This document shows positions 33,916 to 47,355 of a stretch of 64,000 nucleotides of DNA, one piece after another. The stretch's first letter is position 1, and each line of letters opens with the position of its first letter. A model generated the notes under the pieces. That model ran no database searches. It was not told the DNA's origin and was given only the letters and a program-made list of their open reading frames with translations. Both the position numbers and the translations under genes were made by a program. Source of the stretch: Magnolia sinica (lineage: Eukaryota; Streptophyta; Magnoliopsida; Magnoliales; Magnoliaceae); contig NC_080586.1 of NCBI RefSeq assembly GCF_029962835.1, forward strand, positions 71,425,001 through 71,489,000, in the 5' to 3' direction.

Positions 33916-35670
33916 GCGCCTTCCAAAGCCCAATTGGACCACACAACTAAAAGTGATGGGGATTGAACGAACTACCATTGAAACTTCCTATGGCCAACCA
34001 TGCAATTTATTTGTCATCTAACCTGTTCATAAGGTCACACATACCTAGATAAAGGGAAAACACAAATATCAACTTGATAAGAGCCTTTCGTGGTCCACTT
34101 GAGCTAAATTTGCCTTATTTTTGTCTCATATCCTAGAATAATCTTTTTAAAAAATGAATGGACAGTGTAGACTTAAGAAATAGGTCATGGTGAGGCCCAC
34201 GTAAATTTCACAAGTCAAGAACTTTTGTTGCTTACTATGTGATGCATCATATTCATTGGAGAAGAAAATCAAAAGTGTTGACATGTGAAACTTTCATATG
34301 CCATCATAATGTATGTATCAGATCCACACCGTCCATCTATTTTTCCATATCATTTTAGTGCATGAAATGAAAAAATGAGGTGAATACCACTCTCAAGAGG
34401 GCCGCACTATAGGAAATGGTGGGAATTGGATGCTTACCATTGAAAACTTTTTTAGGCCACAGAAGTCTCTAATCAAGCTGATATTTGTTTTTTCCTTTAT
34501 CCAAGTCTTTGTGACCTTATGAAGAGGTTAAATGGCAAATAAACATCACGTGGACCTTAAGAAAGTTTTAACCATAGTCATTCAATCCCCTATGGTGTGG
34601 TTCATTTGAGCTTTGGATGTTACTCATTTTTTCATTCTATTTCTCTAGAATGATATAAAAAAATTAATGGATGGCGTGGATCTAACGCATAAACTATGAT
34701 AGTGCCTAAAGAAGTTCTAGGCATTAAAATTTATGTTGTGTAGTATCCAATCTATCACAGAGAGAAAATATGAGATGACTAATGAAAAGCTGCAGCATTG
34801 AATTTTCCCACACTCTAAATAAAATTATCAAATAAATTCATCATATTGAAAAAACACCAATTGTCACATGCACATCTCAACATTATCAAAATAAAAAAAT
34901 TTCTCATCTATATTAATTGGGTCTAGTTCATTCAGTTAGTCCCACCGTCTCTGACCTAATAAAAAATGAGTTGGGTCTGTTCTATGTTTATTTTCTTAGT
35001 AACTTTGATCTTTATAAATATATAGTATAGATTATATTGATGGAATAAAGCCCGTTGAACTATATGCATGTGAGAGAGCTCATTTACACATGTGGGCCCC
35101 ACCTGTGCAGGGAATTTTGGCCAAGATTTCTGTTAATACATGTGTGGCCCACTTAATGATTCTATTTATGTCAGTTTGATTTTCTAGAGATTGGCATGTA
35201 GGTAGTAGAGATCTAAGGAACGACTCCAATCTCAAACATGTGTGCTAGCACACTCGTGGGTCCACTTTGCATTTCGTCATCCACGTGCGATGTTCCAATG
35301 CTAGACGGTGGTCCATCGAAGGTAAGTTGGACTCACTCATGAGTATCAAATCCACACAGAATTCTTTTCATCTTTTTACTAATTGACCAAATCAACCGCG
35401 TTTATCTCACTACAATTGGCCTATGTAGTAGGTTTTGAGCCCCGTGGGTTTGGTAGTGACCCTCCATAATCGAGGTTGGGGGTACGGGTTAGTGTTGTGG
35501 GCCTAACCATGATCTATGTATATTATCTATGTCATCCGTCCATTTTGCCAAATTATTTTAGGGTATGAGCCCAAAAAATGAGGAAATCCAAATATCAAGT
35601 GGACCACACCATAGGAAACAGTAGTGATTGAATAACCACTATCATGTTCATACAGCAGTAGCATTTTGCA
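33916..35670. other. fold-back repeat fragments, no gene
   Basis: Several copies or halves of the same repeat type lie at about 33920-34200, 34270-34715 (both ends present) and 35480-35645. They share ACACCGTCCATC, GTGGACCACACCATAGGAAA and similar phrases. No coding signal is seen. Confidence 0.6.
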
Positions 35671-36085
35671 GAAGTTGAGAGAGCCTTATGAGGATGGGGC
35701 GTGGGCCCCACTAAATCAATAATTGGGGCTACCCCTTCATGGATATGATCCGTTCACTTTAATCGACCAATCCTGGACCCATAACAAGGTTATTTTATAT
35801 ATAAAAAAAAAAAATTAAAGTTGTACGTGGCCTACAACTATACTAGCGTCATGCATTAATTTCATACTGTTTTCACCAGTGCGGTCTACACGTGATGAGT
35901 TTTTTCTTCAAACTTCAGCTAATGTCATAAAATTAAAACTCCTTTCATGTGGACAACTTGGATCTGCTCTAAGATAATTCAATGGGCTCCACATAAGACA
36001 TGAGATGGGTTCAATAGGTGAATCCCTTATATGGGAAAAGCCATTTGGCCCTTCTTTTTTTTTTTTTCACAGGAGGGGATCATTT
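35671..36085 (+). repeat. left inverted-repeat arm
   Basis: Aligns in reverse complement with 42449-42860. The inner end is a T run followed by CACAGGAGGGG, mirrored by CACATGAGGGAG in the other arm. Confidence 0.7.
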
Positions 36086-36499
36086 AGCCGTTAAGACCGT
36101 TGCCACCTTCATGCGACCCACTCCATCAAGCTTTCGGCATACATCCGATGTCATTCTCTCCATTCTAGTGAGCTTCTAAGTGATTTTTTAATATTTTTTT
36201 ATCACTCTCTAACATAGAAACTATGACGATCAAATGTATGTTTAAGTTAGGATAATAATGACTTTTGTATGTTGCTTTTGTTTTTGTTTTGTTAGTGAGT
36301 ATCAATGGTGGGAATTTCTGAAAGGCATGAGGGTGTAGTAGTTCCCTTTATAATTATTTTTTATGGGTATGAATTGTGGAAGTTTGTGAAAAGGGATGAA
36401 TTTTATAATGGAAGAATGTTATAATGGATAAATTTTGAAATGAATGAACGTGATGAATATTTTAATAGATGAATGTCGAAAGGAATGATCGATCATAAC

Positions 36500-38100
36500 T
36501 ATCATAATTCCCCGCGGGTCGCAAATTCCACGAAAATGGTCATATGATTCTCTCATTACATATTCAATTTGGGTGATCTTATACTCCTCTGAAAGTTTAT
36601 TTGATAAACTTGCAAATAGATTTGAAATCATCTTATTTGTACACCATTTGATTGACCAAAAGTGGGCCCAAAGTTGCTGTGGGTCGCCAATAATCACTAT
36701 GGATTACCGGTACTCACTACGGATCATCGGTCCCACAAAAATAGTCCCAACTCCCTCGTTACATGTTTGATTTGGCTGATTTTGTACTTGTTGAAAAGGC
36801 AATTTAATAAAGTTTCAAATATCTTTGGAATCACCTCATTTGGACACCATTTAGTTGCCTAAAATTGGGCTCAAAGTTAATCATGACATTTATCACCGAA
36901 TGAGATATCAAATAGCTGAACCTTAGGCCCACCTTTGGGTAATTAAATAGTGTAAACATGAGGTGATTCTAAAGTTTTTTTTAAAGTTCATGAGATTACC
37001 TTTTCGACAAGTATAAATATCACCTAAATCCACATTTAACGAGCGAGTTATGACCGTTTTCGTGGGCCCAATGATCTGCTATGAGTATCGATGACCCATG
37101 GTAACTTCGAGCCCACCTTCGGGCAATAAATTTATGTTCAAATGAGGTGATCCCAAATTCATTTGAAATTTCATTAATTTATCTTTCCAATGAGTACAAG
37201 ATGGACATGTAATGAGGGAGTTATGACAATTCTTGTGGGACTAATGATCTACAATGCATATCGACAATACACAGTTCTTGATAAACTTTGGGCTCATTTT
37301 TGAGCAATCAAATGGTATTCAAATGAAGTGATTGTAAAAACATTTGAAAGTTCATTAAATTGCCTTTTCAATGAGTACCTCCAAATTGGATGTGTAACGA
37401 GGGATTATGACAGTTTTCGTCATATCACCAATCCACAGTTCGTATTGGCAATCTAAAATTGATCGCCAATATTAATTGTAAATTGTCAATGTTCACTATA
37501 AATCACCAATATTCAGTAAGGATCATTGATATTAATTATGGTTTGCTGATATTCACTATGCATCACTAATACTCACTATGGATCATCGATACTCGCTCTG
37601 AATCATTAATTTGACAAAAATAGTCATAACTCTCTTGTTACATATTCGATTTGTGTGATACTGTACTTGTTGGAAATGTAATTTGATGAAATTTCGAATG
37701 GCTTTGAAATCACCTCATTCGACACCATTTAATTACCCAAAAGTGGGCCCAAATTTTATCAATGATTGTGGATTGCTGGTACACACTTATTGGTCCCACT
37801 AAAACAGTCATAACTCCCTCGTTACATATCCGATTTAGGTGATCTTGTACTCGTTGAAAAGATAGTTTGATTAACTTTCAAATAGATTTGGAATCACCTC
37901 ATTCTTACACTATTTAATTATCTAAAAGTATGTCTAAATTTCATTAAGGAATGTGAATTGTCAATACGCATGGTGGATCGTCAATCCAATGAAAACGGTC
38001 ATAACTTCAATGATTTTGGTCATATTGTGCTCGTTAGAAAGATAACTTGCTAAAATTTCAAATGGCTTTGGAATTATCTCATTTGGATTTTATTTTCTAT
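36500..38100. repeat. degenerate ~200-bp module array in mixed orientation
   Basis: A module contains TCATAACTCCCTCGTTACAT, GATTTAGGTGATCTTGTACT, TTTGGAATCACCTCATT and AAAAGTGGGCCCAAA. It is forward near 36540 and 36740. It is reversed near 36960-37060, 37110-37230 and 37290-37420. It is forward again near 37620, 37805 and 37990. No long open frame is seen. Confidence 0.65.
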
Positions 38101-38428
38101 TATAATATTTATCTATTCGAACATTTATTACATTCATTCATTACAACATTCTTCCATTACAAAATTTATCTATTATAACATTCTTTAATTGTAAAAATTC
38201 ATCAATTACAACATTCTTCAACGTCATCCTCCTATTCACAAATTCTTATCATTTATACCCAACCAAAAAAAAAAAAAAAAAACAATTGCAAATCGAACTG
38301 TCACACCCTCCTCCCTATAAAAAACTCAAACTATTAATACCCACCAATAAAAACAAATACAACACACAAAAGAACTCATATTTGGCCATTATAACTTCTA
38401 TGTCAAAGATTGTGGCCAGAGCACTATG
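37561..38428 (+). repeat. 868-bp tandem duplication, unit 1
   Basis: Unit 1 runs from CATCACTAATACTCACTATG to the CACTATG junction at 38428. Unit 2 begins at 38429 with the same sequence, is interrupted at 38603 by the 3.03-kb LTR insertion, and resumes at 41634 to about 42321. The junction shares CACTATGCATCACTA, suggesting recombination at a short match. The two units are clearly similar along their full length. Confidence 0.85.
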
Positions 38429-41400
38429 CATCACTAATACTCACTATGGATCATCGATACTCGCTCTGAATCATTGATTTGACAAAAATAGTCATAACTC
38501 TCTTGTTACATATTCGATTTATGTGATACTGTACTTGTTGGAAATGTAATTTGATGAAATTTCGAATGACTTTGAAATCACCTCATTTGACACCATTTAA
38601 TTTGTAACGCCCTGAAAATCGGGGGTCGTGCATCCGCTCAACTCCCGAGTTTCCGGGAGTCACTATTATCAGGTTTCCATTAATGTGCATTAAATCTGTT
38701 TGAGTAGCGCAGCCGGAAACTCCCTGAACATGAAACATGAACACGCAATGCGGCTGAAATGAAAGAGGGCTGTCATATATATATAAATACAAGTCCAAAC
38801 AAAAATGGGTCGCACAAGGCGTTGCCCAACCAACTACAAAAGAATACTATGATCCAAAAAAATGAGGCCAAGCCCAAGCCCGGCCATCCCAATCCCGCCG
38901 ATCAAGCAGGCGGAGAACCCTCCATCAACTGGAAGTACGATAGCTCGTCCTCCTCGTCCAAGCTCGCCTCGCCAGGCTCCTCCAGTCCCGGGTCACCTGC
39001 ATCTATAAGAGGGTCTGGTTGGTGTTTTAAAACACCGTCCCAGAGTGGGAGTGAGTGATCAACTCAGTGGGGGCTATTAATCTCAAGTTATCATATGCAT
39101 CAATTTTAATATGGTCTTAATGAAAAGCACACAATCACATACATCTAAGTAATCTTATTAATGCGCATATATGCAACATGATATGATGCATGCCCTCACA
39201 ACAACGCTCCCTCGTGCGACAACATCTAACGATCGCCAATGCCAACACTCCCTCAATGCGACCTCGACTGCCAAGTCGCTACCTTAACTAGTGCGATGCG
39301 ATGCGATCGTGTTAGCTGAGTTATTAGTTAAGTCCATTCATCCAGCAGGTTTGGGAATATGTCACACCCCACATATCAAATGCCCTGAACTAGTTGCGAG
39401 GCCAAGGCCCCCCAATGCGTGAGGCCGAGACCCCGCGGTCCTTGACCCCGTCGGGTTTCCCCCATCCCCGACTTCAAGTACATGGGGGTGCTGAATGTGG
39501 GGTCGCTCGCAGTCACTACGGGGAGGCGCGTCACCCCAGCGTAGGCCGACAGCTCGAACACAGTGTCCCATTCCACCATGCCCGGCTCACGAGGCTGTGG
39601 ACCATTTCTCAGTGGATTATTGATGGGCTACCTCGGTTGTAGGGTGTCACAGGTTCCATACAGTTGTGAGCAAACAGGGTTAACAATCATGGTTGGTCAG
39701 ACAGTAGGCTAGACCGCATGAGTCCAGGCGAGTACATGGCGGTACGACATCGGGTGCGACCAACCCATGTAGTCCAACTACTGTCGCCCACACGCACTCG
39801 CCCAAATCCGCGGGTTTAGCCTCAAGGTGGTCCTACCAACGGGACCGCCTCAACTTTCCTTGTTTTCTTACCAACCCTAGGGTTCAAATGGCGGTCCACA
39901 ACATGTCAACGGACAGGGTTATCAACTAGCAAAATCATTATCACATTCTCACACAAACATATAATTCAAATTTATCTACTAAGCAAGATATCACGATTTA
40001 TGAGTAATGGTGCATGTGTGTTGTGTGTGTTAGTGAGGAAGTTGCTCACTTCCCACAACTCATGGAAAACAATTTGCACCGGAAATAATTAAGGCATGCA
40101 TACTATAGGGCAACATCATAAAAGCAATCCGACAAGACATCAACAAGAAATCAACAAATTTTACAACAAGTCATGTAAGAAACGAGAACAAAAATCATGT
40201 GAGGAAATCAAATAAATCATATAATTCCACACCACTCCAATAAGCATAAAATCCTAGTTTCTTCTCTATATTCTCTAAATGCTTCAACCAAGCAATCAAA
40301 ATCATTAATCCCATAATGAAATTGGTGCTAGACCACCTAGGAGTAATAGTCCGCACCTATGGTTCGTTGGAGATTCGAAAATGGCTTAGGAAAGAGGGCT
40401 TTCGGGTCGATCGGTCGGAATTCCTAAACCAAGCTATTGCATATTAGAATTCCAAACCAAACCCGCCTTACTACATGGATTTCAAGAAGGATGGGTGAAA
40501 ACCTCACCTAGGCAACCCACGGACGGTTGTTGAAGATAAGGAGAGGAGTTTTCTCCTTGCAAGAGAGGCAAAGAGTTGAAAGGGTTGGCTTTTCTTGGGG
40601 CCCCACCTTGATCTAGGGTCCACCTTGGATCTCCTCCTTCTCTCTTCCCTCCTCTACATTCTCCTTTACTCTCTTTCTCCCTTGGTGGTTGTAGGAATTG
40701 AGAGAGAGTTATGGGAGCTAGGGTTTATTCATTAGACTTGGGCCCCTTGGCCCCAAGTTTCCTCAAATTCCCAAATTAGCCTACTAGGGATCATTTTTGG
40801 GGGTGGTGTGGCCCTAATGCTCCTTTGGCCACCAAATTTGGTGGGTAGGTGCCCTATGGCCCGTTTAGGGTCCGGGTAAAGTTTGGGAACTAACGGATGG
40901 ACGGTTGTGGGGTTTGAGTCAACGGTTCTGGCCTTTAAACGGCCCTGAGGGGTCCATTCTGGTGATTGGAGTGATTCTGGTGGTCCTCTGGCCATGAAAT
41001 TTCTAGGTTGGATGCTTCATGGCCCGATCCATGAAATTTTTAGGTTAGGTGCTTCATGGCCCGATGAAGGGCCATGCAAAATTTGGGGACGATCGGACCT
41101 GGGGTTTGGTCGTACGGGTCCGATTTGTGATCGACGGTCACCGACCCACGATCGGGTCCCAGAGTTGGTGGACGGGTGTAGGAAAATCCATTAGACCTCC
41201 ACCATAAATATGGAAGAGATCCAATGGTTGGATAGCCTGGAATCTCGATTTCATTCGCAAGCGCCAGATTTTGGTCCTGGCGAGGGTGGGGTGCATTAAG
41301 TCAGTGCCAGATCCCACTTCTGAGTGTCTGCTGGGTCCGCGGTCCGTGATGGTCCACAAGCCCAGTGAGTCCTATGATCCCCTAAATTTTTAGATTTTTC

Positions 41401-42321
41401 TGACCTTCCGGCGTCGCGGTACAGCCCGGACGGACTGTAGCTCAGTGTAAATGGTCATCCGGCTTGGCGGCCCGCACTTGGTCTTGCCATGGCGTATCCC
41501 TTATATTCAAATGGGCTAATCCTAGATTAATTAGCTCATGGCACCCCCACCACGAATGTTTTAAACGCTCGGTCCTGCGAAAAATCCGACGTGTACGCCC
41601 CAGGACACTGTACCGACTGGACGGGTTGTTACATAACTACCCAAAAGTGGGCCCAAAGTTTATCAAGGACTGTGGATTGCTGGTACATACTCATCGGTCT
41701 CACTAAAACAGTCATAACTCTCTCGTTACATGTCCGATTTAGGTGATCTTGTACTCGTTGAAAAGATAATTTGATTAACTTTCAAATAGATTTGGAATCA
41801 CCTCATTCTTACACTATTTAATTATATAAAAGTATGTCTAAATTTCATTAAGGAATGTGAATTGTCAATATGCATGGTGGATCATCAATCCAATGAAAAC
41901 GGTCATAACTTCAATGATTTTGGTCATATTGTGCTTGTTAGAAAGATAACTTGCTAAAATTTCAAATGGCTTTGGAATTATCTCATTTGGATTTTATTTT
42001 CTATTATAATATTTATCTATTCGAACATTTATTACATTCATTCATGACAACAATCTTCCATTACAAAATTTATCTATTATAACATTCTTTAATTGTAAAA
42101 ATTCATCAATTACAACATTCTTCAACGTCATCCTCCCATTCACAAATTCTTACCATTTATACCCAACGAAATATAAAAAAAAAACAACTGCAAATAGAAC
42201 TGTCACACCCTCCTCCCTATAAAAAACTCAAACTATTAATATCCACCAATAAAAACAAATACAAGACACAAAAGAACTCACATTTGGTCGTCATAACTTC
42301 TATGTCAAAGATTGTGGCCGG
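38429..42321 (+). repeat. 868-bp tandem duplication, unit 2 (split by LTR insertion)
   Basis: The first 174 bp lie before the insertion and the rest after it. The intact unit 1 gives the empty site at 37730-37750 (CACCATTTAATTACCC). Confidence 0.85.
38603..41633. mobile_element. probable solo LTR of a gypsy element, 3.03 kb
   Basis: It begins TGTAACGCCCTGAAAATC and ends GGGTTGTTACA, so it has TG...CA ends with a 6-bp inverted TGTAAC. A near-perfect 5-bp duplication TAATT / TAACT flanks it (38598-38602 and 41634-41638), and the intact tandem unit confirms the empty site. The interior is GC-rich compared with its surroundings and lacks long coding frames or internal direct terminal repeats. 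Long LTRs starting TGTAACGCCC are known in Del/Tekay chromoviruses, so a solo LTR is the best reading. A large nonautonomous DNA element is the alternative. Confidence 0.65.
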
Positions 42322-42448
42322 AGAACTTAAGAAAAACTATAGTTTTTACGCTTGAAGCTTCGTTAGAGATTGGTCAAAGTTTTTCATCGTCGTCGGGGAG
42401 TGTAGTGTGCGCCTATATAAATATTAACCATCGAAGAGGTTTTTTCTT

Positions 42449-42860
42449 TTCCTGTGCTCCCTCATGTGAAAAAAAAAAATGAAGAAGAAATAAGAAAAGG
42501 CCAAAAGGTCTTCTCACGCATGGGCCAAACATTTTGAACTCCCATGATACCCTACGTGAGGCCCACATGATTGTCTTGTTGTAAATTCAAGTCATTCACA
42601 TGAAAGAGATTTTAATTTCATGCCATCTTCCAAAGTTTGAGAAAAAAAAACTCATCACAGATGGACTGCATTAGAGGAAATAATCTAGAATTAACGCATA
42701 TTGTTATTGTAGTTGCGGACCACAAACATCTCCATTTTTTAAATTAACCCTACTTGGGTTCCCGGTTGTCCCATGAAAGTGGACGAATCAGATTACCATG
42801 GCCCTAATCATTGATTTAGCGGGGTTCACACTTCTATTCTCAAAAAGTTCTCTCAACTTC
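42449..42860 (-). repeat. right inverted-repeat arm
   Basis: Reverse-complement partner of 35671-36085. Confidence 0.7.
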
Positions 42861-44050
42861 CGTGAAAATATATGGCAAAATATATGGCTATACTAGGGGA
42901 TGGCTAGCAGGTGGGTATTTTCGAATAGTGTGTAGAGGGCTAAAATAATAATAGCTTCAAATATTAATGTCGCCTCTATGATATCACAACTGAGAGATAT
43001 TTTAATTAATAACCCTAATTTGAAAGGATATTCCCACGCACTACTTAGTTGGATCCAAATTGATCAAGCTCGCTGGGATCCTTGAATGTGTTCCCACTAT
43101 GATGTCTATGTATTATATCTACGCCGTTCATTCATCTTGAAAATTCATTTTAAAGTATGATTCCATGAATGAAGCAGATCCAAATCTAAGGTGGACCATA
43201 ATACAAGAAATAGTGATAATCAACCATTAAAAACTTCTCATTAGGTCTTTGTGACCTTATCAACAGGTCGGATGACAAATAAACATTCCAGCGGCCCATA
43301 GTGGCCTCCACGAAGTTTTTAATGATGGGGATTCAATCGCTACCGTTGCCTGTGATATGGTCCACCTAAGATTTGAATCTACTTCGTGTTTGGTATCATG
43401 CCCTAAAATGAGCTTTCAAAATGGATGGACAGTGTGGATGTAAGGCACATATATCACAGTTGAACCCCACAGTTTGGGCTGCACCCAAACCATACACTAG
43501 ATATTCATAGTCACGTTAAGCCAAGCATGCCAGGTTAGGATGACATTACCTGAGCTCGAGGCCGGTTGAGAATTTATCCAAATATGTGTCCTTAGTTCAA
43601 AGCTGGGCGGGGCCCATTGCCAGCCCTAGCCTAATGGATAGCCCAGAATCGTCTGTTGTGATTTTTAAAACGGCACAGCTTAGGTGGATCCTTGACTGTG
43701 GGGCCTGTTGTGATGCATATTCCTGATATCCATGCTGTTCATCTGTCTCAAAAAGCTCATTTGAGGGCATAATCTAAAAAATAAAGCTAATTCAAGTTTC
43801 AGGCATACCACACCACAAGAAATAGTAATGATTGAATGTTGACCGTTGAAAACTTTTTAAGGGCTAATCCAAAACTTTTTGACTCACAAGAAGATTTTAA
43901 TGGTCAATCACCATTTTTTCCTACGGTGTGGTCCACCTGAAATTCAGATTTGTTTCGTTTTCAGGATCATGCTCAGAACTGAGTCGTCAATGAACTAAAG
44001 TACATACATCACAGTAGGACCCATGGTCAGGAATCCACCCACCTCAGGGA

Positions 44051-44586
44051 CGCGGATTTCCTCCCAAAGATAAGGAAATTCATGTGTAATGATGCTCGGT
44101 GGGGCCCACCGAGATGTTTGTGTGAAATCCATCCCGTCCATCCGTTTTTTGAGCTTATTTTATGATATGCGATACAAATTATCCAAAAGTCAAGTGTGAC
44201 ACACAAGAAGAAACAGTGGAGATTTAGTGAGCGCCATTGAAACATTCTCATGGCTATAAATTTTTTATATGAGGCTAATTTTTATTTTTATTTTTCACTT
44301 CATCCCAATGGGAATGACATTATAAACGGTTTAGATGGCATATAAATATCAAGGTGTAGCCCAAAAATTTTTTAATAGTAGGTATTTATTTCCCTATTTT
44401 CCATCTCATGTGATCCACTTAAGTTTTGGATCCACATCATTTTTAGCCCCATCTCTTAAAATGAGCTGGCAAAAAGGATGAATAGAGTAGATTTCTCAAA
44501 AACATCTCGGTGGGGCCCACCGATCATCCTTGCCTGCAAAAGGCTTTTGCAGGGCGTGCCCCACTTCAGTGGATCCGGAATCCGCG
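44051..44586. mobile_element. fold-back element with CGCGGATT ends
   Basis: Outer ends CGCGGATTTCC and GGAATCCGCG mirror each other. Inside, the arms CGGTGGGGCCCACCGAGATG (from 44097) and its exact reverse (to 44522) form a perfect inverted pair. Confidence 0.65.
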
Positions 44587-44622
44587 ACAGCAGGCCCCGT
44601 GATGGTGTGGCTCATTCCAGGC

Positions 44623-45121
44623 GGAAACGGATTGGCTACTCCCCATGCCACTAGCCCGGTGGCTAGCGGTCGGTGCTCTGTGGGCCCACCATGATGTATG
44701 TGTTTCATCCATGCCGTCCATCTATTTTTCTAGATAATTTTAGGGCTTGATCCCAAAAATGAGAGGGATAAATATATCAGGTGGACCACACCACAGGAAA
44801 ACAATAGTGATTGTATATTCACCATTAAAATCCTTCTAAGGCCCACCATACTGTTAATTTGACTTATGAGGTGAAGGGAAAAAACAAAGTGCAGCTTCAT
44901 ACAAAACTTTTACGGCCCCAAAATATTTTTAATGGTCGACATTGAACACTATTTCCTATAATGTAGTCCACTTGAGATTGGGATAATCTTAGGATAATAC
45001 CATAAAATTATCTAGAAAAATAGGTGGACAGCATGGATGAAACACATACAACATGGTGGGGCCCACAAAGCACCAACGACTAGCCATTGGGTAGTTGCAG
45101 GGGAGTAGCCAATCCGTTTCC
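44623..45121. mobile_element. fold-back element with GGAAACGGATTGG ends
   Basis: The left end GGAAACGGATTGGCTACTCC and the right end GGAGTAGCCAATCCGTTTCC are perfect inverses. The palindromic similarity continues inward for over 100 bp through the TGTGGGCCCACC core. Nine-base flanks ATTCCAGGC and ATTTGAGGG agree at 6 of 9, which could indicate a Mutator-type target duplication. Confidence 0.72.
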
Positions 45122-45135
45122 ATTTGAGGGGCATG

Positions 45136-45712
45136 TAGGGGTGTACATCGAGCCGAACCGAGTTGAACTAGGCTCAACCCAGCCCCGCCCAGTCACCAGC
45201 CAAACTCAGTCCGAACCCGGCCTGACCCGGTCACCAGGCTAACATGTCCAGCCCAAACTCGGCCTAGTCAGCAATCGGGCGAGTTCGGGCCAGTTTCGGA
45301 CCCACGATTTGGATGACCTTGATTTTTTGACTCTGCTCCATCTATTTTATGGGAAGGGCTTTGACAGGTAACTTGAACAACCTTGATTTTTGGGAAGGGC
45401 ATTTGTCATAGATTTTTAGGACTTTGCTCCATCTACAAAGGGACCCATGATTTGAACGGCTTGGATTGCTGTAAATGGTTAGGAATTTAGGAATATATAT
45501 ATATATATATAGCTGAGTCAGGCCAGGTCGAGTCGGGTTTTCGACCAAGTTGGGCCGAACTGGGACCTGTTCGAACTCAGCCCAAACTCAGTTTCGAGTT
45601 GAAAAAAATGGCCTGTCCCGCACTGAACTCAGTTTCGGGTTGGGCCGAGTCGAGTTTTTTCAGACCAAGTTGTGCGAGTTAACCGGGCTAGCCCGGTTCG
45701 TGTACAACCCTA
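45136..45712. mobile_element. hAT-like element with TAGGGGTGTACA ends
   Basis: Inverted ends read TAGGGGTGTACATCGAGCCG and, reversed, TAGGGTTGTACACGAACCGG. An 8-bp duplication flanks it (GGGGCATG and GGCGCATG, 7 of 8). The interior has GGCCGAGTCGAG-type motifs and a short TA run. It is noncoding and related to the element at 24296-24951. Confidence 0.82.
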
Positions 45713-45775
45713 GGCGCATGTGACACGTGGTGTAAATAGACGTAGCGAAGAGTCGGGCAATTTGCAGGAACACGG

Positions 45776-46242
45776 ACGGATTAGCTACTGGCAAGTTGAG
45801 CTGCGAGACTGGCTACTGAAGTGACGCCACCAAGCTCTGTGGCCCATGATGTATGTTTTGTATCCACATCGTACACACAATAGGTGAGATTATTTTAAGA
45901 TATTATCCAAGGAATAAGGTGATCCAAGCTAGAGTGGACCCCACCACAAAAATAGTGGGGAGAGTGACGCCCACCGTTGAAGCCTTCAAAGGTGTATTAC
46001 GATTTTTATTTAAGATCCAACCTCTTCATGTGTTAACGAAGACATGAGAGAAGGAAAACACATTTATAAGCTTGATCGAAAACTTTTATCGCCTTTAGAA
46101 CTTGTTAACTGTGGGCGACAATGTCTCATATTTTCTGTGATGCGGTGCGTATACAAAACATACATCACGGTGGGTCCGCATAACCTGTTAATGCCACTTC
46201 GGTAGCGAGCGTAGCTACTCAACCTGTGGGTGACTAATCCGG
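45776..46242. mobile_element. fold-back element with CGGATTAG ends
   Basis: The left CGGATTAGCTACTGGCAAG and the reversed right CGGATTAGTCACCCACAGG are similar inverse ends. The core phrases CCCATGATGTATGTTTTGTA and ACAAAACATACATCACGG are also inverse. Confidence 0.6.
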
Positions 46243-47355
46243 GAACACATCATCCTCAACGCGGATTCGCTACCGACAGGTTGAGTAATCCAAAGCTCGA
46301 GTAATCAATCCATCATCTTCCACGGCTGACATCATCAATGAAGTCATTCCACCGCGCCCTTAGAATATCCCCGGATGCACCGTGGTCGGCGGGACGCCTC
46401 AGACGCGGACTGCGTCCTACCCCCGCACGTCTCTAGCCACGAATGGGTAGTTCCGTAGGTGGGTCCACCCTCATGTATCTGTTTATCTACGCTGTTCATC
46501 CCTTCTCTTATATTATTTTATGTGCACAAAGATGAGGCAGATCCAACGCTCAAGTAGACCACAAAAATAGTATTTGTGTTTGCCTGGACGATGAACTAGA
46601 TCTAAAGTTAGCCACAAAACAAAAAAAATTGGACGTTAGATCACCCTTGATTTTGGGCCTGTGAAATGAAGAAATTGGTGGACGGATCAGATTTGTCATA
46701 AGCATTACAAAAGTGGGTCCCATCTAGATCCAACGGTTGAATGATAACGAGGTGACTAGATGTCTCCTGTGTGAGAATACAATGGAGGTGGCTTCCAAAA
46801 TGGTGGGAGCTCAGTGTCATGTTTGAGAGAAATCCACGCCATTCACGAGTTTGGCCAAGTAAATTGACCGGTGGGATGGAAAGACGATCCGATCCAGCGG
46901 TCAAGTGGGCCACAAGCTAAGAAAGGGTAGATCGTTAAAGGTTTTTCTAAATGTGTGGGACCCACCAGCCTTTATTTTAAAAATATGACGGGTCAGATTT
47001 ATCATAGGCATCACGAAAGTGGGCTCCACGCCTCCACCTGATTTTTATTACCCATTTTGAAAGACGTATATGAAGGAAGCGCCCCGCCGGCACGATAATC
47101 CGTCTGGCAGGGATCTGTTGGGTCCACTGAGATGTAAGGGTTTTATCCACACCGTCCATCTATATTTAGAGATCATTTTAGAATATAGATACAAAATTGA
47201 TGGAGAAACAAGGCTTAAGTGGACCAAAAGGAGATATTTAACGGTCTCCATTAAAAACTTCACGGGGCTGCAAAAGTTTCGGATATTTGTGTTTTCACTA
47301 ATTCCGGGTCTACACGACCTTATGAATAGTTTGGATGGTTAAAACAAAAGAAATC

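Larger units (their letters stand above)
35671..42860. mobile_element. 7.2-kb block bounded by ~415-bp inverted repeats (candidate large TIR element)
   Basis: The left arm (35671-36085) starts GAAGTTGAGAGAGCC. The right arm (42449-42860) ends TTCTCTCAACTTC. They align as inverted repeats over about 415 bp, with shared phrases such as AAATCAAT(A/G)ATT(G/A)GGGC, GATGAGTTTTTT, AAATTAAAA(C/T)TC and CTTTCATGTG. Removing the 3.03-kb LTR insertion leaves about 4.2 kb. No transposase frame is visible, so it would be nonautonomous, perhaps Mutator-like. I could not find a convincing target duplication. Confidence 0.55.

Noticed and set aside
36419..36862. Frames on both strands at 36.4-36.9 kb
   Set aside because: They coincide with the repeated ~200-bp module, and other copies of the module do not keep the frame.
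38759..41194. Several GC-rich frames inside the 3.03-kb insertion
   Set aside because: They are short, overlap on both strands and show no domain; consistent with a GC-rich noncoding LTR.
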